From Candidatus Endomicrobiellum devescovinae (lineage in GTDB: Bacteria; Elusimicrobiota; Endomicrobiia; Endomicrobiales; Endomicrobiaceae): 64,000 nucleotides of DNA. Of this stretch, positions 43,445 through 52,549 are shown piece after piece. The stretch spans positions 1 to 64,000 of the forward strand of contig JAIRYK010000020.1 of the NCBI GenBank assembly GCA_031267795.1, given 5' to 3'. The first letter of the stretch is position 1. Each line of letters starts with the position of its first letter. The notes under the pieces are model-generated. The model was given only the letters and a program-made list of their open reading frames with translations, did not search any database and was not told the DNA's origin. Position numbers and translations under genes: made by a program.

Positions 43445-44574
43445 TGGAATGCGGGTCTTATCAGTTAATAAAGAAGTCATCTGAATGTAAAGGAAGGTTA
43501 GGGAAGGTTTACACCACAAGGGGAGTTGTTGAAACCCCTATTTTTATGCCTGTAGGAACTCAAGGGACTGTAAAAGGTGTTCCTACCGAATGGTTGCAAT
43601 TTTCAGGAGCTCAAATAATTTTAGGTAATTCTTACCATCTTTATCTGCGTCCAGGAACTGAAATAATCAAAAAAGCCGGTGGAATACAAAAGTTTAACGC
43701 TTGGAATCGTCCAATGCTTACAGATTCTGGTGGTTTCCAAATATTTAGTTCAAGCGATATACGAAAGATTTCTGAGGAAGGTGCAGAATTTAGATCGCAC
43801 ATAGATGGTTCTAAGCATTTCTTTTCTCCAGAGAAGTCTATGCAGGTTCAAAAAGATATAGGTGCTGACATTATAATGTGTTTTGACGAATGCGCTCCTT
43901 ATCCTTCAGATTATACCTATGCAAAAAATTCAATGGAATTGAGTCTGAGATGGGCTAAAAGGTGCAAGACTGAATTTTATAAGGACAATGCGCATGAAAC
44001 GCAAGCATTGTTTGGCATTATACAGGGTTCAGTTTATAATGATTTAAGAGCAAAAAGTACGCAGGAAATGTTGAATATTGATTTTGTAGGTTATGCCATA
44101 GGGGGTCTTTCCGTAGGCGAGCCTAAAGAATATATGCACACCGTACTAGAAAATACGCTACCTTTAATACCTGAAAATAAAGCTAGGTACTTAATGGGCG
44201 TTGGAATGCCTGAAGATTTGTGGGAAGGCGTTGAAAGAGGCGTTGACATGTTTGACTGTGTTATCCCAACAAGGAATGGTCGTAATGGGCAGGTCTTTAC
44301 AAGTCTGGGAAAAATAAACATACGAAATGCAGAGTATAGAGAGGATTTTAGCCCTTTAGATCCTGAATGCAAGTGTCCTGCTTGCACTAAATATACAAAA
44401 GCATATCTAAATCATTTGGTCAGAGCGCAAGAGACTTTATACCTTACTTTGTTGTCTTTACATAACATTCATTTTATGGTAAACTTGATGACGAAAATAA
44501 GAAAATCATTGGAAAATGATATGTTTCTTAAAGCAAAAAAAGAATTTTTTGAAAAATATTATTCAAAAAAATAA
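43444..44574 (+). CDS. tgt: Queuine tRNA-ribosyltransferase
   Basis: Tgt exchanges guanine for preQ1 at position 34 of queuosine tRNAs. The 376-residue protein has the active-site segments DSGGFQ, GGLSVGE and the zinc site CKCPACTKY...H near residue 310. Other queuosine genes are not in the window. It starts on the stop of the HD gene and precedes yajC, as in many bacteria where tgt-yajC-secDF form one operon. Confidence 0.96.
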   Translation: MECGSYQLIKKSSECKGRLGKVYTTRGVVETPIFMPVGTQGTVKGVPTEWLQFSGAQIILGNSYHLYLRPGTEIIKKAGGIQKFNAWNRPMLTDSGGFQIFSSSDIRKISEEGAEFRSHIDGSKHFFSPEKSMQVQKDIGADIIMCFDECAPYPSDYTYAKNSMELSLRWAKRCKTEFYKDNAHETQALFGIIQGSVYNDLRAKSTQEMLNIDFVGYAIGGLSVGEPKEYMHTVLENTLPLIPENKARYLMGVGMPEDLWEGVERGVDMFDCVIPTRNGRNGQVFTSLGKINIRNAEYREDFSPLDPECKCPACTKYTKAYLNHLVRAQETLYLTLLSLHNIHFMVNLMTKIRKSLENDMFLKAKKEFFEKYYSKK

Positions 44575-44588
44575 AAGGTGAGGATAGA

Positions 44589-44978
44589 ATGAAAAAGTTT
44601 ATTGATTTATTGGTAATTTTGGTAGTATTTTTGGTTATACCTTCAGTTGCTTCCGCTCAGGCAGCAGGCGGAGGAGCAGGCGCTTTAGGAAGTTTCTTGC
44701 CCCTTATACTTATTTTTGTATTTTTTTATTTATTTTTGATAAGACCTCAACATAAGAAAGCTAAAGAACACCAAAAGTCTTTAAGCGCTTTGAAAAAAGG
44801 TGACAAGATTATAACTTCAGGCGGCATATACGCTACTGTTAATGCTGTGAGAGACAATGTTCTTGATATAAAGATTGCAGATGGCGTAAGTGTTCAAATA
44901 GCAAAGCAGTCAATAGCAACTGTTATAACAAAAGAAGCTGAAGAACAGGCAAAAGTTCCTGAAGTTGTAAAGAAATAA
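44589..44978 (+). CDS. yajC: Preprotein translocase subunit YajC
   Basis: YajC is the small accessory subunit of the SecDF complex. The 129-residue protein has an N-terminal hydrophobic segment resembling a signal sequence, a second transmembrane helix (about residues 37-56) and the conserved FYLFLIRPQHKKAKEHQ after it, then a cytosolic domain with GDKIITSGGIYATV. It lies between tgt and a second HD-domain gene, upstream of secD. Confidence 0.93.
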   Translation: MKKFIDLLVILVVFLVIPSVASAQAAGGGAGALGSFLPLILIFVFFYLFLIRPQHKKAKEHQKSLSALKKGDKIITSGGIYATVNAVRDNVLDIKIADGVSVQIAKQSIATVITKEAEEQAKVPEVVKK

Positions 44979-45025
44979 CTTATTTTAAACGGTTGTGTTG
45001 TGTAATTTAAAAAATCGGACAAATA

Positions 45026-45709
45026 ATGGACGAGAAAAATAAATATTCAAACATAACTCTTGAAGAAGTAAAAAAGAACTCTATTGTTAATGTTTTTGTC
45101 AGATCTGCTAATGACTACTTGGGAACTCTCGGGTACACCGAACACGGCGTGAGGCATGTTGGGTTAGTTGCGTCTATAGCTGAAAATGTTTTATTGTACC
45201 TTGACTATCCGAAAAGAATTCAGGAGCTTGCTGGGATAGCGGGGTATATCCACGATATAGGCAATGTTGTAAATAGACAAGATCACGGGCAGTCTGCAGC
45301 TTTGCTTGCCATGAGGCTGTTGAAAGATATAGGAATGACTCCCGAAGAGATAGCTTTGATAATTTCAGCAATAGGCAATCACGAAGAACAGTCGGGAGAT
45401 CCTGTAAATCCTATAGCGGCGGCTTTAATTCTTGCAGACAAGTCAGATGTGCATAAAACGCGTGTCAGAAACCGCGATATATCAAAGTACGATATACATG
45501 ATAGGGTGAACTTTGCGGTAGAACGGTCTTTTTTAAAAGTAATCAAAGAAAAAAAAATCATATCGCTTCAGCTTACCATAGATACCCAAATATCAAAAGT
45601 CATGGAATATTTTGAGATCTTTATGTCTAGAATGCTCATGTGCAGAAGAGCTGCAAGCTTCTTAAATTGTACATTTGAGTTAATAATAAACGAAAGGAAA
45701 TTACTCTGA
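45026..45709 (+). CDS. HD-domain phosphohydrolase, copy 2
   Basis: The 227-residue paralogue of 42779-43444 carries the same motif series: EHGVRHVGLV, YIHDIGNVVNRQDHGQSA, GNHEEQSGDP and ADKSDVHK. The conserved C-terminus MEYFEIFMSRMLMCRRAA is nearly the same in both. It lies between yajC and secD, and its TGA overlaps the secD ATG. Having two copies around tgt-yajC suggests a local duplication that was kept. Confidence 0.85.
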   Translation: MDEKNKYSNITLEEVKKNSIVNVFVRSANDYLGTLGYTEHGVRHVGLVASIAENVLLYLDYPKRIQELAGIAGYIHDIGNVVNRQDHGQSAALLAMRLLKDIGMTPEEIALIISAIGNHEEQSGDPVNPIAAALILADKSDVHKTRVRNRDISKYDIHDRVNFAVERSFLKVIKEKKIISLQLTIDTQISKVMEYFEIFMSRMLMCRRAASFLNCTFELIINERKLL

Positions 45710-47136
45710 TGAGCAAAATTAACTGGAAGTTATGGATTACGGTGGCATTGTTAGCTTTTTCAGTTTGGGCTTTATTGCCGTCTATAAATTGGTCTTTAAT
45801 GTCTGCTGATAGAAAAGCGCAGGCTGAAAAAGAAAAAGACCCTATTTTGGGTAAAGCTATAAAATTAGGTTTGGACTTGAAGGGCGGTACTCATCTTCTT
45901 TTGGAAGTAGATTCGTCTCAACTAGATGCGAATATGAAAATAAAAGATGCAGTTGATAGAGCTATTGAAATTATGCGAAACAGAATAGATCAATTCGGAG
46001 TTGCGGAACCGCTCATAACAAGACAAGGCGATAAATGGATAGTAATCCAGCTTCCAGGAATTAAAGATCCACAATCTGCTAAAGATTTGATAGGCAAGAC
46101 AGCTTTGCTTGAGTTTAGGATAGTAAATAACAGCCAAGAGGCTAACAAAGTTCTTGATTTAATTAGAGATAAAGGCATTACTCCTGATCAGTATCGCGAA
46201 AATCCTTCTGCATACCCAGATATACAGGCTGCTATGCCGCAGGACGCTTCGGTTTTTGAAGGCAAAGAAGATTCAAGATATTATGTTTTGGACAAAGCAG
46301 TTTTAACTGGAGCATCGCTTACAAATGCTAAAGTTGAGTTTGAGGGACAGTTTGGTCAGCCTGTTGTCGGTATAGAGTTTAACAGAGAAGGCGCAAGGAT
46401 ATTTGAAGACGTTACTGGAAGAAATATTCAGAGGAATTTAGCTATAGTTCTTGACGGAATTGTTCAGTCAGCTCCTGTTATAAATCAAAGAATACCTGAA
46501 GGGAAAGCAGTCATACAAGGCAGCTTTAGTGCGGAAAGTGCAAAACTTTTGGCGACTGTGCTTAGAGCTGGCGCTCTTCCTGCCCCAGTTAAAGTTATAG
46601 AAGAAAGAACCGTAGGACCTACTCTTGGAGATGATTCAATAAGAAGCGGTTTTATGTCGGCTCTTATAGGTATTGGTGTAGTTTTTATTTTTATGATAAT
46701 TTATTACCGTGCTTCGGGGCTTATTGCCGACATAGCTCTGGCTTTAAACTTAATAATACTTCTGGCTGCAATGGCGTATTTCCAATTTACGATTACACTT
46801 CCAGGCGTTGCTGGCATAGCTTTGACCCTTGCAATGGCTGTTGACGCAAACGTTTTAATACTTGAAAGAATACGTGAAGAGCTCGCTACTGGGAAAACAG
46901 CAAGAGTAGCTGTTGACGCAGGGTATCAAAAAGTTTTCTGGACTATTTTTGACGCAAATATAACGACGCTTATCGCGGCAGTTTTCTTATTCCAATTTGG
47001 GACAGGTCCTATAAAGGGATTTGCAGTTACTCTTTCTATAGGTCTTATTGTCAGCATGTTTACGGCGATTTCAGTAACAAAACTTATATACGACTTTTTG
47101 TTTAAAGAAAATCTGCTACTTAAACTAAAAATGTAA
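45709..47136 (+). CDS. secD: Protein translocase subunit SecD
   Basis: SecD and SecF use the proton or sodium gradient to pull proteins through SecYEG on the periplasmic side. The 475-residue protein has a first transmembrane helix, the D1 motif GLDLKGGTHLLLE, a periplasmic P1 region, and a C-terminal RND-type membrane domain with AMAVDANVLILERIREE. It is coupled to the upstream HD gene and followed by secF after nine bases. Confidence 0.96.
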   Translation: MSKINWKLWITVALLAFSVWALLPSINWSLMSADRKAQAEKEKDPILGKAIKLGLDLKGGTHLLLEVDSSQLDANMKIKDAVDRAIEIMRNRIDQFGVAEPLITRQGDKWIVIQLPGIKDPQSAKDLIGKTALLEFRIVNNSQEANKVLDLIRDKGITPDQYRENPSAYPDIQAAMPQDASVFEGKEDSRYYVLDKAVLTGASLTNAKVEFEGQFGQPVVGIEFNREGARIFEDVTGRNIQRNLAIVLDGIVQSAPVINQRIPEGKAVIQGSFSAESAKLLATVLRAGALPAPVKVIEERTVGPTLGDDSIRSGFMSALIGIGVVFIFMIIYYRASGLIADIALALNLIILLAAMAYFQFTITLPGVAGIALTLAMAVDANVLILERIREELATGKTARVAVDAGYQKVFWTIFDANITTLIAAVFLFQFGTGPIKGFAVTLSIGLIVSMFTAISVTKLIYDFLFKENLLLKLKM

Positions 47137-47148
47137 TCGGAGGCTATG

Positions 47149-48081
47149 GTGCAAATATTTAAATCCACGAATATAGATTTCATAGGAAAACGCCGTAAAT
47201 TTTTCTTTGTATCGGCTTTGATGCTTTTGCTTACAGTTTTTGTTTTTATTTATAGAGGCGGTCCTAACTACGGCATAGATTTTACAGGTGGCGTTTTGAT
47301 GCAGGCATCTTTTCAACAAGAAGTTGAGCTACAAGATGTTCGTTCTGCATTAGAGAGGAGCAATATAGGTTCTTTTGAGCTCCAAAGTTCTGGGAATGTT
47401 ATAATGATCCGTGCCAAGAAGAATGTAGCATCGCAAGAAGAATTTGAAAATGCTGTAAAAGGGACTATGCAAGAGACATTCCCTAATAATTCAATGACAA
47501 TAGATAGAGTGGAGTATGTTGGTCCAAGCGTGGGAACATATCTTTCAAAACAAGCTCTTTACGCTTTTTTCTTTGCTTTTGTTGGAATGATTGTTTATGT
47601 GGCGTTTAGATTTAAGTCTGGATTATGGGGCGTGGCTTCTGTTTTGGGGATAATTCACGACGTAGTTATCTCATTTGGTTTTGTAATTCTTGCAAACAAA
47701 GAGGTTAACATAACAGTTATTGCTGCGCTTCTTACTGTGGCGGGTTATTCTATAAACGACACGATTGTTCTATTTGACAGAATAAAAGAGAATCTAAGAC
47801 TTTTAGCAAAAGAAGATTTTGGAAAAGTTATAAACAAGAGCATAAACGAAGTTCTTACAAGAACTGTAGTTACTTCTTTGACTGTGTTTATAGTAGCGGC
47901 TTCGCTATTTTTCTTTGGGGGAGAAGTAATACATACATTTTCTTACATAATGCTTATAGGCACTATTCTTGGAGTATTTTCTACACTGTTCATTTGTATG
48001 CCTATAGTGTATGAATGGGATCAAAGAAAAAAGAATAGATTGAAAGTCGCATTAAAGAAGGGATATGTAAGTTCAAAATAA
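47149..48081 (+). CDS. secF: Protein translocase subunit SecF
   Basis: The protein has the SecF landmarks: an N-terminal transmembrane helix, GIDFTGGVLMQ, and five C-terminal helices with GYSINDTIVLFDRIKEN and LTRTVVTSLT. I prefer the GTG start at 47149, five bases after CGGAGG, to the ATG at 47146, which is too close to it. The next gene starts on its stop codon. Confidence 0.95.
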   Translation: MQIFKSTNIDFIGKRRKFFFVSALMLLLTVFVFIYRGGPNYGIDFTGGVLMQASFQQEVELQDVRSALERSNIGSFELQSSGNVIMIRAKKNVASQEEFENAVKGTMQETFPNNSMTIDRVEYVGPSVGTYLSKQALYAFFFAFVGMIVYVAFRFKSGLWGVASVLGIIHDVVISFGFVILANKEVNITVIAALLTVAGYSINDTIVLFDRIKENLRLLAKEDFGKVINKSINEVLTRTVVTSLTVFIVAASLFFFGGEVIHTFSYIMLIGTILGVFSTLFICMPIVYEWDQRKKNRLKVALKKGYVSSK

Positions 48082-48653
48082 TGCGGAAAATAAAAAATTT
48101 TAAAGTAACCCTGCGCGTGAAAGATATTTCGCGGGTGATAAGAAAGCTTATAAATGCCGTTGATGTGTCGGCTGAATTGGAAGAGACTATTCAACGCAGT
48201 AGTCGTTTTTATGTTAAGTTTTTATCGCCGTCAGTTGTTTATGATACATTTTCAAAAGAATCTCTTCCTTTTGTTTATGAGAAGGACATTCCTCCAAAGT
48301 GGATTGCAGAAAGCATTTTTTTTGTAACAATAGGCAGCGCTCTTGAAGAAGAATGCAAAAAAAATGAGAACGCATTTGGTGAACATACAAGTAAAATTGT
48401 GTCCGCCATAGCTGTTGACGCTTTAGAACAATCCAAGAATTTTGTACAAAGAATTATCTCTAATGAAACTCAAGACGAAAATTGCGAAGTAACAAGAGCC
48501 GTTGATATTGGAAGTGAATATTATGAAGAGGTATGTAAGGTTATTCCAGTTGATAAAATAGGGGTAAGTACAGAAGTAGGCACTATTTATCCAAAATATT
48601 CATCTGCAGGTTTGTTTTACTGGATTCCGTCAAAGAAAAAGACCAAGAAGTAA
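48081..48653 (+). CDS. Protein resembling the MetH activation domain (B12-related)
   Basis: The 190-residue protein resembles small stand-alone proteins of the vitamin B12-dependent methionine synthase activation-domain family. It has an FFVTIGSALEEECK strand, a long helix with AVDALEQSK, and a C-terminal IGVSTEVGTIYPKYSSAGL, where MetH-type proteins place their SAM-binding residues. The assignment rests on this pattern alone. It is translationally coupled to secF, so it is expressed with the Sec genes. No metH is present in the window. Confidence 0.55.
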   Translation: MRKIKNFKVTLRVKDISRVIRKLINAVDVSAELEETIQRSSRFYVKFLSPSVVYDTFSKESLPFVYEKDIPPKWIAESIFFVTIGSALEEECKKNENAFGEHTSKIVSAIAVDALEQSKNFVQRIISNETQDENCEVTRAVDIGSEYYEEVCKVIPVDKIGVSTEVGTIYPKYSSAGLFYWIPSKKKTKK

Positions 48654-48718
48654 TGTGTACTGTTGCAGTTGTCGTCATTACTCCCATTTAACGTAACTTA
48701 ATAATACTTGGTAATATC

Positions 48719-49966
48719 ATGTCAAAAATTTATTTGTTTCTATATAACGCTCTTATTATTTTTGCTTTACCTTTAATCGTAATCCTGTTTCTGTTTAGCA
48801 AAAAATATAGAAAAGAATTGTTCTACAAAATATCCGAACGATTCGCTTGTTATAATTATTCTAATTTGGATTCAAAAAAGAAAACTGTTTGGATACACTG
48901 CGCTTCCCTCGGAGAAGTTCGCGCCGTAGAACCTATCTTGGACAATCTAAGAGATGATTACTTCATAATTTTGACGACCCTTACAAAAAGCGGTAGAGAA
49001 TACGCTGTAAAATTACAAAAAGCTGATTTTTTAGCTTTACTTCCTTTAGATATTTATCCGATAACAAAGAGGGCATTTGACATTATCAAACCTGATTTGC
49101 TTGTCCTTGTTGAAACTGAACTCTGGGTATCTATGCTTTATACTGCGGCAAAATGCAATACGGCAATCATAACTGTCAACGGCAGAATATCGAAAAAATC
49201 GTTTGATAGTTACAAACGTTTAAGGTTTTTCTGGAAAAAATTTGTAGGGCTTATCAATGTTATTATCGCAAGAAGTGAGGATGATGCCGACAGGTTTAAA
49301 CATTTGGCAGGAGAGAAAAGTGTTGTTTTTGTTTCAGGTAATATAAAATATGATAGAAATTTTACGTCAGGCGTCAGAAGAAAAGAGTTTTTACTTAAAG
49401 AAACAGATTTTGTTTTTACTGCAGGCAGTACAAGAGGAAATGAAGAAACTGTTATTGCCGATGCATATATAAAAGTCGGAAGAAATTTTAAAATATTTCT
49501 AGCGCCAAGACACCTTGCTAGAATTCCCGAAGTTACAAAGCTTCTTGAAGATAAAAGCTTAAAATATTCTTTATTCTCTGAAAATGATTTTACTGGAAAC
49601 TTTATTTTGGTTGACGTTTTTGGCAAACTTCAAAATATATATTCAATTTCTGACGTGTGCTACGTCGGCGGATCTCTAGTGGACAAAGGCGGTCAAAATC
49701 CTATAGAGCCTGCGGCGTATGGCAAACCTGTACTGTTTGGCGAATATATGGATAATTTTAAAACTGAAGCGGAAAGTCTTGTGAAAAACAACGGAGCTTT
49801 TATTGTTAAAGATTCAGATGATTTGGCAAGCAAGATAAAAGAATTTATGACAAACAGCTCTTTTCTCAAACGCACAGGAGACAATGCTCTCAAAACTGTA
49901 CATGATCAAAAAGGTGCAGTGTCTTTTACATTAGCGAAACTAAAAGAGATTTTAGATGCAAAATAA
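48719..49966 (+). CDS. waaA: 3-deoxy-D-manno-octulosonic acid (Kdo) transferase
   Basis: WaaA attaches Kdo to lipid A precursors at the inner membrane. The 415-residue GT-B enzyme has an N-terminal membrane segment, the early motif WIHCASLGEVRAVEP, the LVLVETELW segment, AGSTRGNEE, and GGSLVDKGGQNPIEPAAYGKPV near the C-terminus. It begins a cell-envelope group. The following fused acyltransferase-glycosyltransferase gene overlaps it by 11 bases. Confidence 0.95.
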   Translation: MSKIYLFLYNALIIFALPLIVILFLFSKKYRKELFYKISERFACYNYSNLDSKKKTVWIHCASLGEVRAVEPILDNLRDDYFIILTTLTKSGREYAVKLQKADFLALLPLDIYPITKRAFDIIKPDLLVLVETELWVSMLYTAAKCNTAIITVNGRISKKSFDSYKRLRFFWKKFVGLINVIIARSEDDADRFKHLAGEKSVVFVSGNIKYDRNFTSGVRRKEFLLKETDFVFTAGSTRGNEETVIADAYIKVGRNFKIFLAPRHLARIPEVTKLLEDKSLKYSLFSENDFTGNFILVDVFGKLQNIYSISDVCYVGGSLVDKGGQNPIEPAAYGKPVLFGEYMDNFKTEAESLVKNNGAFIVKDSDDLASKIKEFMTNSSFLKRTGDNALKTVHDQKGAVSFTLAKLKEILDAK

Positions 49967-51623
49967 AGCTTTGCTTAAGATGGTAATATTTATATGTCGC
50001 ATAATAGACAAAACTTTAAGAAAGAAATCGTTAAACGATACTTTCCACTATCATAAACCGTCAATATATCCCTTCTGGCATGGAAATGAATTTCCCATGT
50101 TGATGTCAAATCAAAAAAGAAATATAGTTATTATGGTAAGTTTATCAAAAGATGGAGAACTTTTGTCGCAGGTTTTACAAAGTTTTGGATATTTAACTGT
50201 TAGAGGTTCTTCTACAAGAGGTGGAGAAAGAGCGTTGATTGAAATTATAAGATATGCTCACAAAGGGTATTCTCCAGCTTTTGCCGCCGATGGTCCAAAA
50301 GGTCCTCGCCGACAACTGAAATCTGGCGTTATATATGCGGCTCAAAAAACAGGTATGCCTATAGTTTCAATAAATTGTTCTCCAAAGAATAAAATTATTT
50401 TGAAAAATACTTGGGATAAAACCATAATTCCTCTTCCTTTTTCAAAAACTATTCAAATTTATGGAGAACCAATTTATATAAATAAGGAAGATGACATTGA
50501 AGAAAAAAGAGTTTTAGTTGAACAAAAACTGAACAAATTAAGCGAATTTACAGACAAATATTACTGGGGCAGAGATATGTCAAAATATCTGGAATATCAT
50601 CCTGCTCCAAAAATTTTGATAGTTCAACCAAGCAGGATAGGCGATATTATTTTCTCGCTTCCAACCCTTGCAGCTATCAAACAAAAATATCCACATGCAA
50701 GAATCAGCTGGATCGTTGATGAAAGATGTTATGAAATTTTAGATGGCAACCCTGTCCTTGAAAAGATTTTTGTTTGGAACAGAAAACAAAAATCTATTAA
50801 ATATTATATAGATTTAATGAAAAGTTTAAGAAAACAAAAGTTTGACTTAAGCATAGATTTGCATGGACTTGCAAAGTCTGCAATGCTTGTGAAGCTTGCA
50901 GGAGCAAAGTTTAAATTAGGCTCGTCCTCCACTAATGGTATGAGGGAATTTTCTTGGTTGTTTTCAAAAGAAATTAAATCTAACGGTAGTCGTCATTGCG
51001 TGGAACGCCATTTTAAAGTTGCGAAGTATTTAGATTGTTCAGACGAAATTAATTATCCTATACATATTCCTGAAGAAAGTTTCAGAAGTGTCAGAGATAA
51101 ATTACTGAAAGAAAATGTAAATTTAGAAAAAATAATAGGCATGCATGCGGGTGGAGGTTGGTTTTCCAGAAGATGGGGAGCTTCTAAATATGCATCTTTG
51201 GCTAAAAGGTTGAAGGTTGAGTTGAACGCTGATATTATTTTTATCGGAGGTAAAGAAGGTGGAAGCAGCGAGAAAGGGCTTAATGAAGAAATAATTTCTG
51301 AATCTGGCGTACATATAATAGATATGACTGGAAAGTTTACTTTAAAAGAATTATGCGCTTTTTTGCAAATGTGTAAAGTTTTTGTTGGCAATGAAGCGGG
51401 ACCTATGCACATAGCTACGGCATTAAATGTTCACTCTGTGGCTATACTTGGACCTACTGATGCAAAACGCACAGGACCGTATAACGGAAATACAAAAATT
51501 ATACAGCATAAAATGGAATGTCAGCCTTGTAGAAACAGAAATTGCATAAATCCTAAATGTATGCAAGCTGTAACGATTGACGATGTTTTTGAAGAAGTAA
51601 AAAAGAAGTTTTTATTTAAATGA
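49956..51623 (+). CDS. Fusion of DUF374 acyltransferase and heptosyltransferase (GT9)
   Basis: The 555-residue protein joins two domains usually encoded separately. Residues about 1-205 are DUF374, a lysophospholipid-acyltransferase-like family, with YPFWHGNEFP, RGSSTRGGERAL and AADGPKGPR. Residues about 225-555 are a glycosyltransferase family 9 domain with ILIVQPSRIGDIIFSLP, HAGGGWFSRRW and GNEAGPMHIATAL, as in WaaF/RfaF. It may both acylate and glycosylate the lipid A-core region, although each activity is inferred from family only. It overlaps waaA and the next GT9 gene. Confidence 0.9.
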   Translation: MQNKALLKMVIFICRIIDKTLRKKSLNDTFHYHKPSIYPFWHGNEFPMLMSNQKRNIVIMVSLSKDGELLSQVLQSFGYLTVRGSSTRGGERALIEIIRYAHKGYSPAFAADGPKGPRRQLKSGVIYAAQKTGMPIVSINCSPKNKIILKNTWDKTIIPLPFSKTIQIYGEPIYINKEDDIEEKRVLVEQKLNKLSEFTDKYYWGRDMSKYLEYHPAPKILIVQPSRIGDIIFSLPTLAAIKQKYPHARISWIVDERCYEILDGNPVLEKIFVWNRKQKSIKYYIDLMKSLRKQKFDLSIDLHGLAKSAMLVKLAGAKFKLGSSSTNGMREFSWLFSKEIKSNGSRHCVERHFKVAKYLDCSDEINYPIHIPEESFRSVRDKLLKENVNLEKIIGMHAGGGWFSRRWGASKYASLAKRLKVELNADIIFIGGKEGGSSEKGLNEEIISESGVHIIDMTGKFTLKELCAFLQMCKVFVGNEAGPMHIATALNVHSVAILGPTDAKRTGPYNGNTKIIQHKMECQPCRNRNCINPKCMQAVTIDDVFEEVKKKFLFK

Positions 51624-52549
51624 AAATTTTAATAATCAAACCAAGCTCTTTTGGCGACATTATTCAGGCTTTGCCATGCGCAAACGCTTTAAAACAGGCG
51701 TACCACGGCAGCAATATAAGTTGGGTTGTTTTTAAAAATTGGGAAGCTGTCCCTAAGCTGTGTTCTGATATTGACGAAATAATAAGTTGGGATAGACGCA
51801 GAGGCATTAGAGGTTTTTTCAATGTTTTAAAATCTATAAGACGCACTGAGTACGATATAATAATAGATTTGCAGGGTCTTCTAAGAAGTGCGTTGCTTGC
51901 AAGATTTGCCAAAGCTAAAATTAAAATTGGCGTTCCCGGCATGAAGGAGTGCAGTAACATTTTAATCAAGGAAGTTTATCCAGAAAAAGTTAATATAAAC
52001 GCCACATTAAGAAATCTTGAGACTATTCGTTTCCTGACAGGGAAACCTTTTCAGCCTAAAGTAAACATAAATATAAATACAAATGTTGGCAGCGTTTTAA
52101 ACAAGAATGAAGTCTCAAAAGATTTTATTGCATTCGTTCCATTTGCAAGAGGAAAGGGAAAAAATTGGAGTATTGATAATTATCATAAGCTAATAAGCTT
52201 AATTAAAAATAACTTTGCTGATATGCAAATAGTTGTATTGGGAGCAAAATCGGATTTTGGCGAAATACAGTCAAGTGAAGTCATAGATCTGTGCGGTAAA
52301 ACTTCAATAGAAGAGCTTGCAGGTATATTATCAAAAAGCAAAGCGGTTGTCGGGGCTGACACAGGTCCTATGCATTTGTCTGCTGTATTAAATGTTCCAT
52401 CTATATTTATATTCGGACATTCTGACATAAAAGAAACTGCCCCTTGCTTAGGTAGGTTTTCTTTGCTTATAAATAAAGAAAACAAAGATAATATAAACGC
52501 TATAAAACCTGAAACTGTCTTCTTGGAAATAGAAAAATGGATAAAATAG
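51620..52549 (+). CDS. Glycosyltransferase family 9 (heptosyltransferase I-like)
   Basis: The 309-residue protein has the GT9 N-terminal motif ILIIKPSSFGDIIQALP, the IIDLQGLLRSAL segment and the nucleotide-sugar motif GADTGPMHLSAVL. The order resembles WaaC/WaaF enzymes that add heptose to the LPS inner core from ADP-heptose at the cytosolic membrane face. The ATGA overlap with the previous gene and a 13-base overlap with the next show tight coupling. Confidence 0.88.
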   Translation: MKILIIKPSSFGDIIQALPCANALKQAYHGSNISWVVFKNWEAVPKLCSDIDEIISWDRRRGIRGFFNVLKSIRRTEYDIIIDLQGLLRSALLARFAKAKIKIGVPGMKECSNILIKEVYPEKVNINATLRNLETIRFLTGKPFQPKVNININTNVGSVLNKNEVSKDFIAFVPFARGKGKNWSIDNYHKLISLIKNNFADMQIVVLGAKSDFGEIQSSEVIDLCGKTSIEELAGILSKSKAVVGADTGPMHLSAVLNVPSIFIFGHSDIKETAPCLGRFSLLINKENKDNINAIKPETVFLEIEKWIK

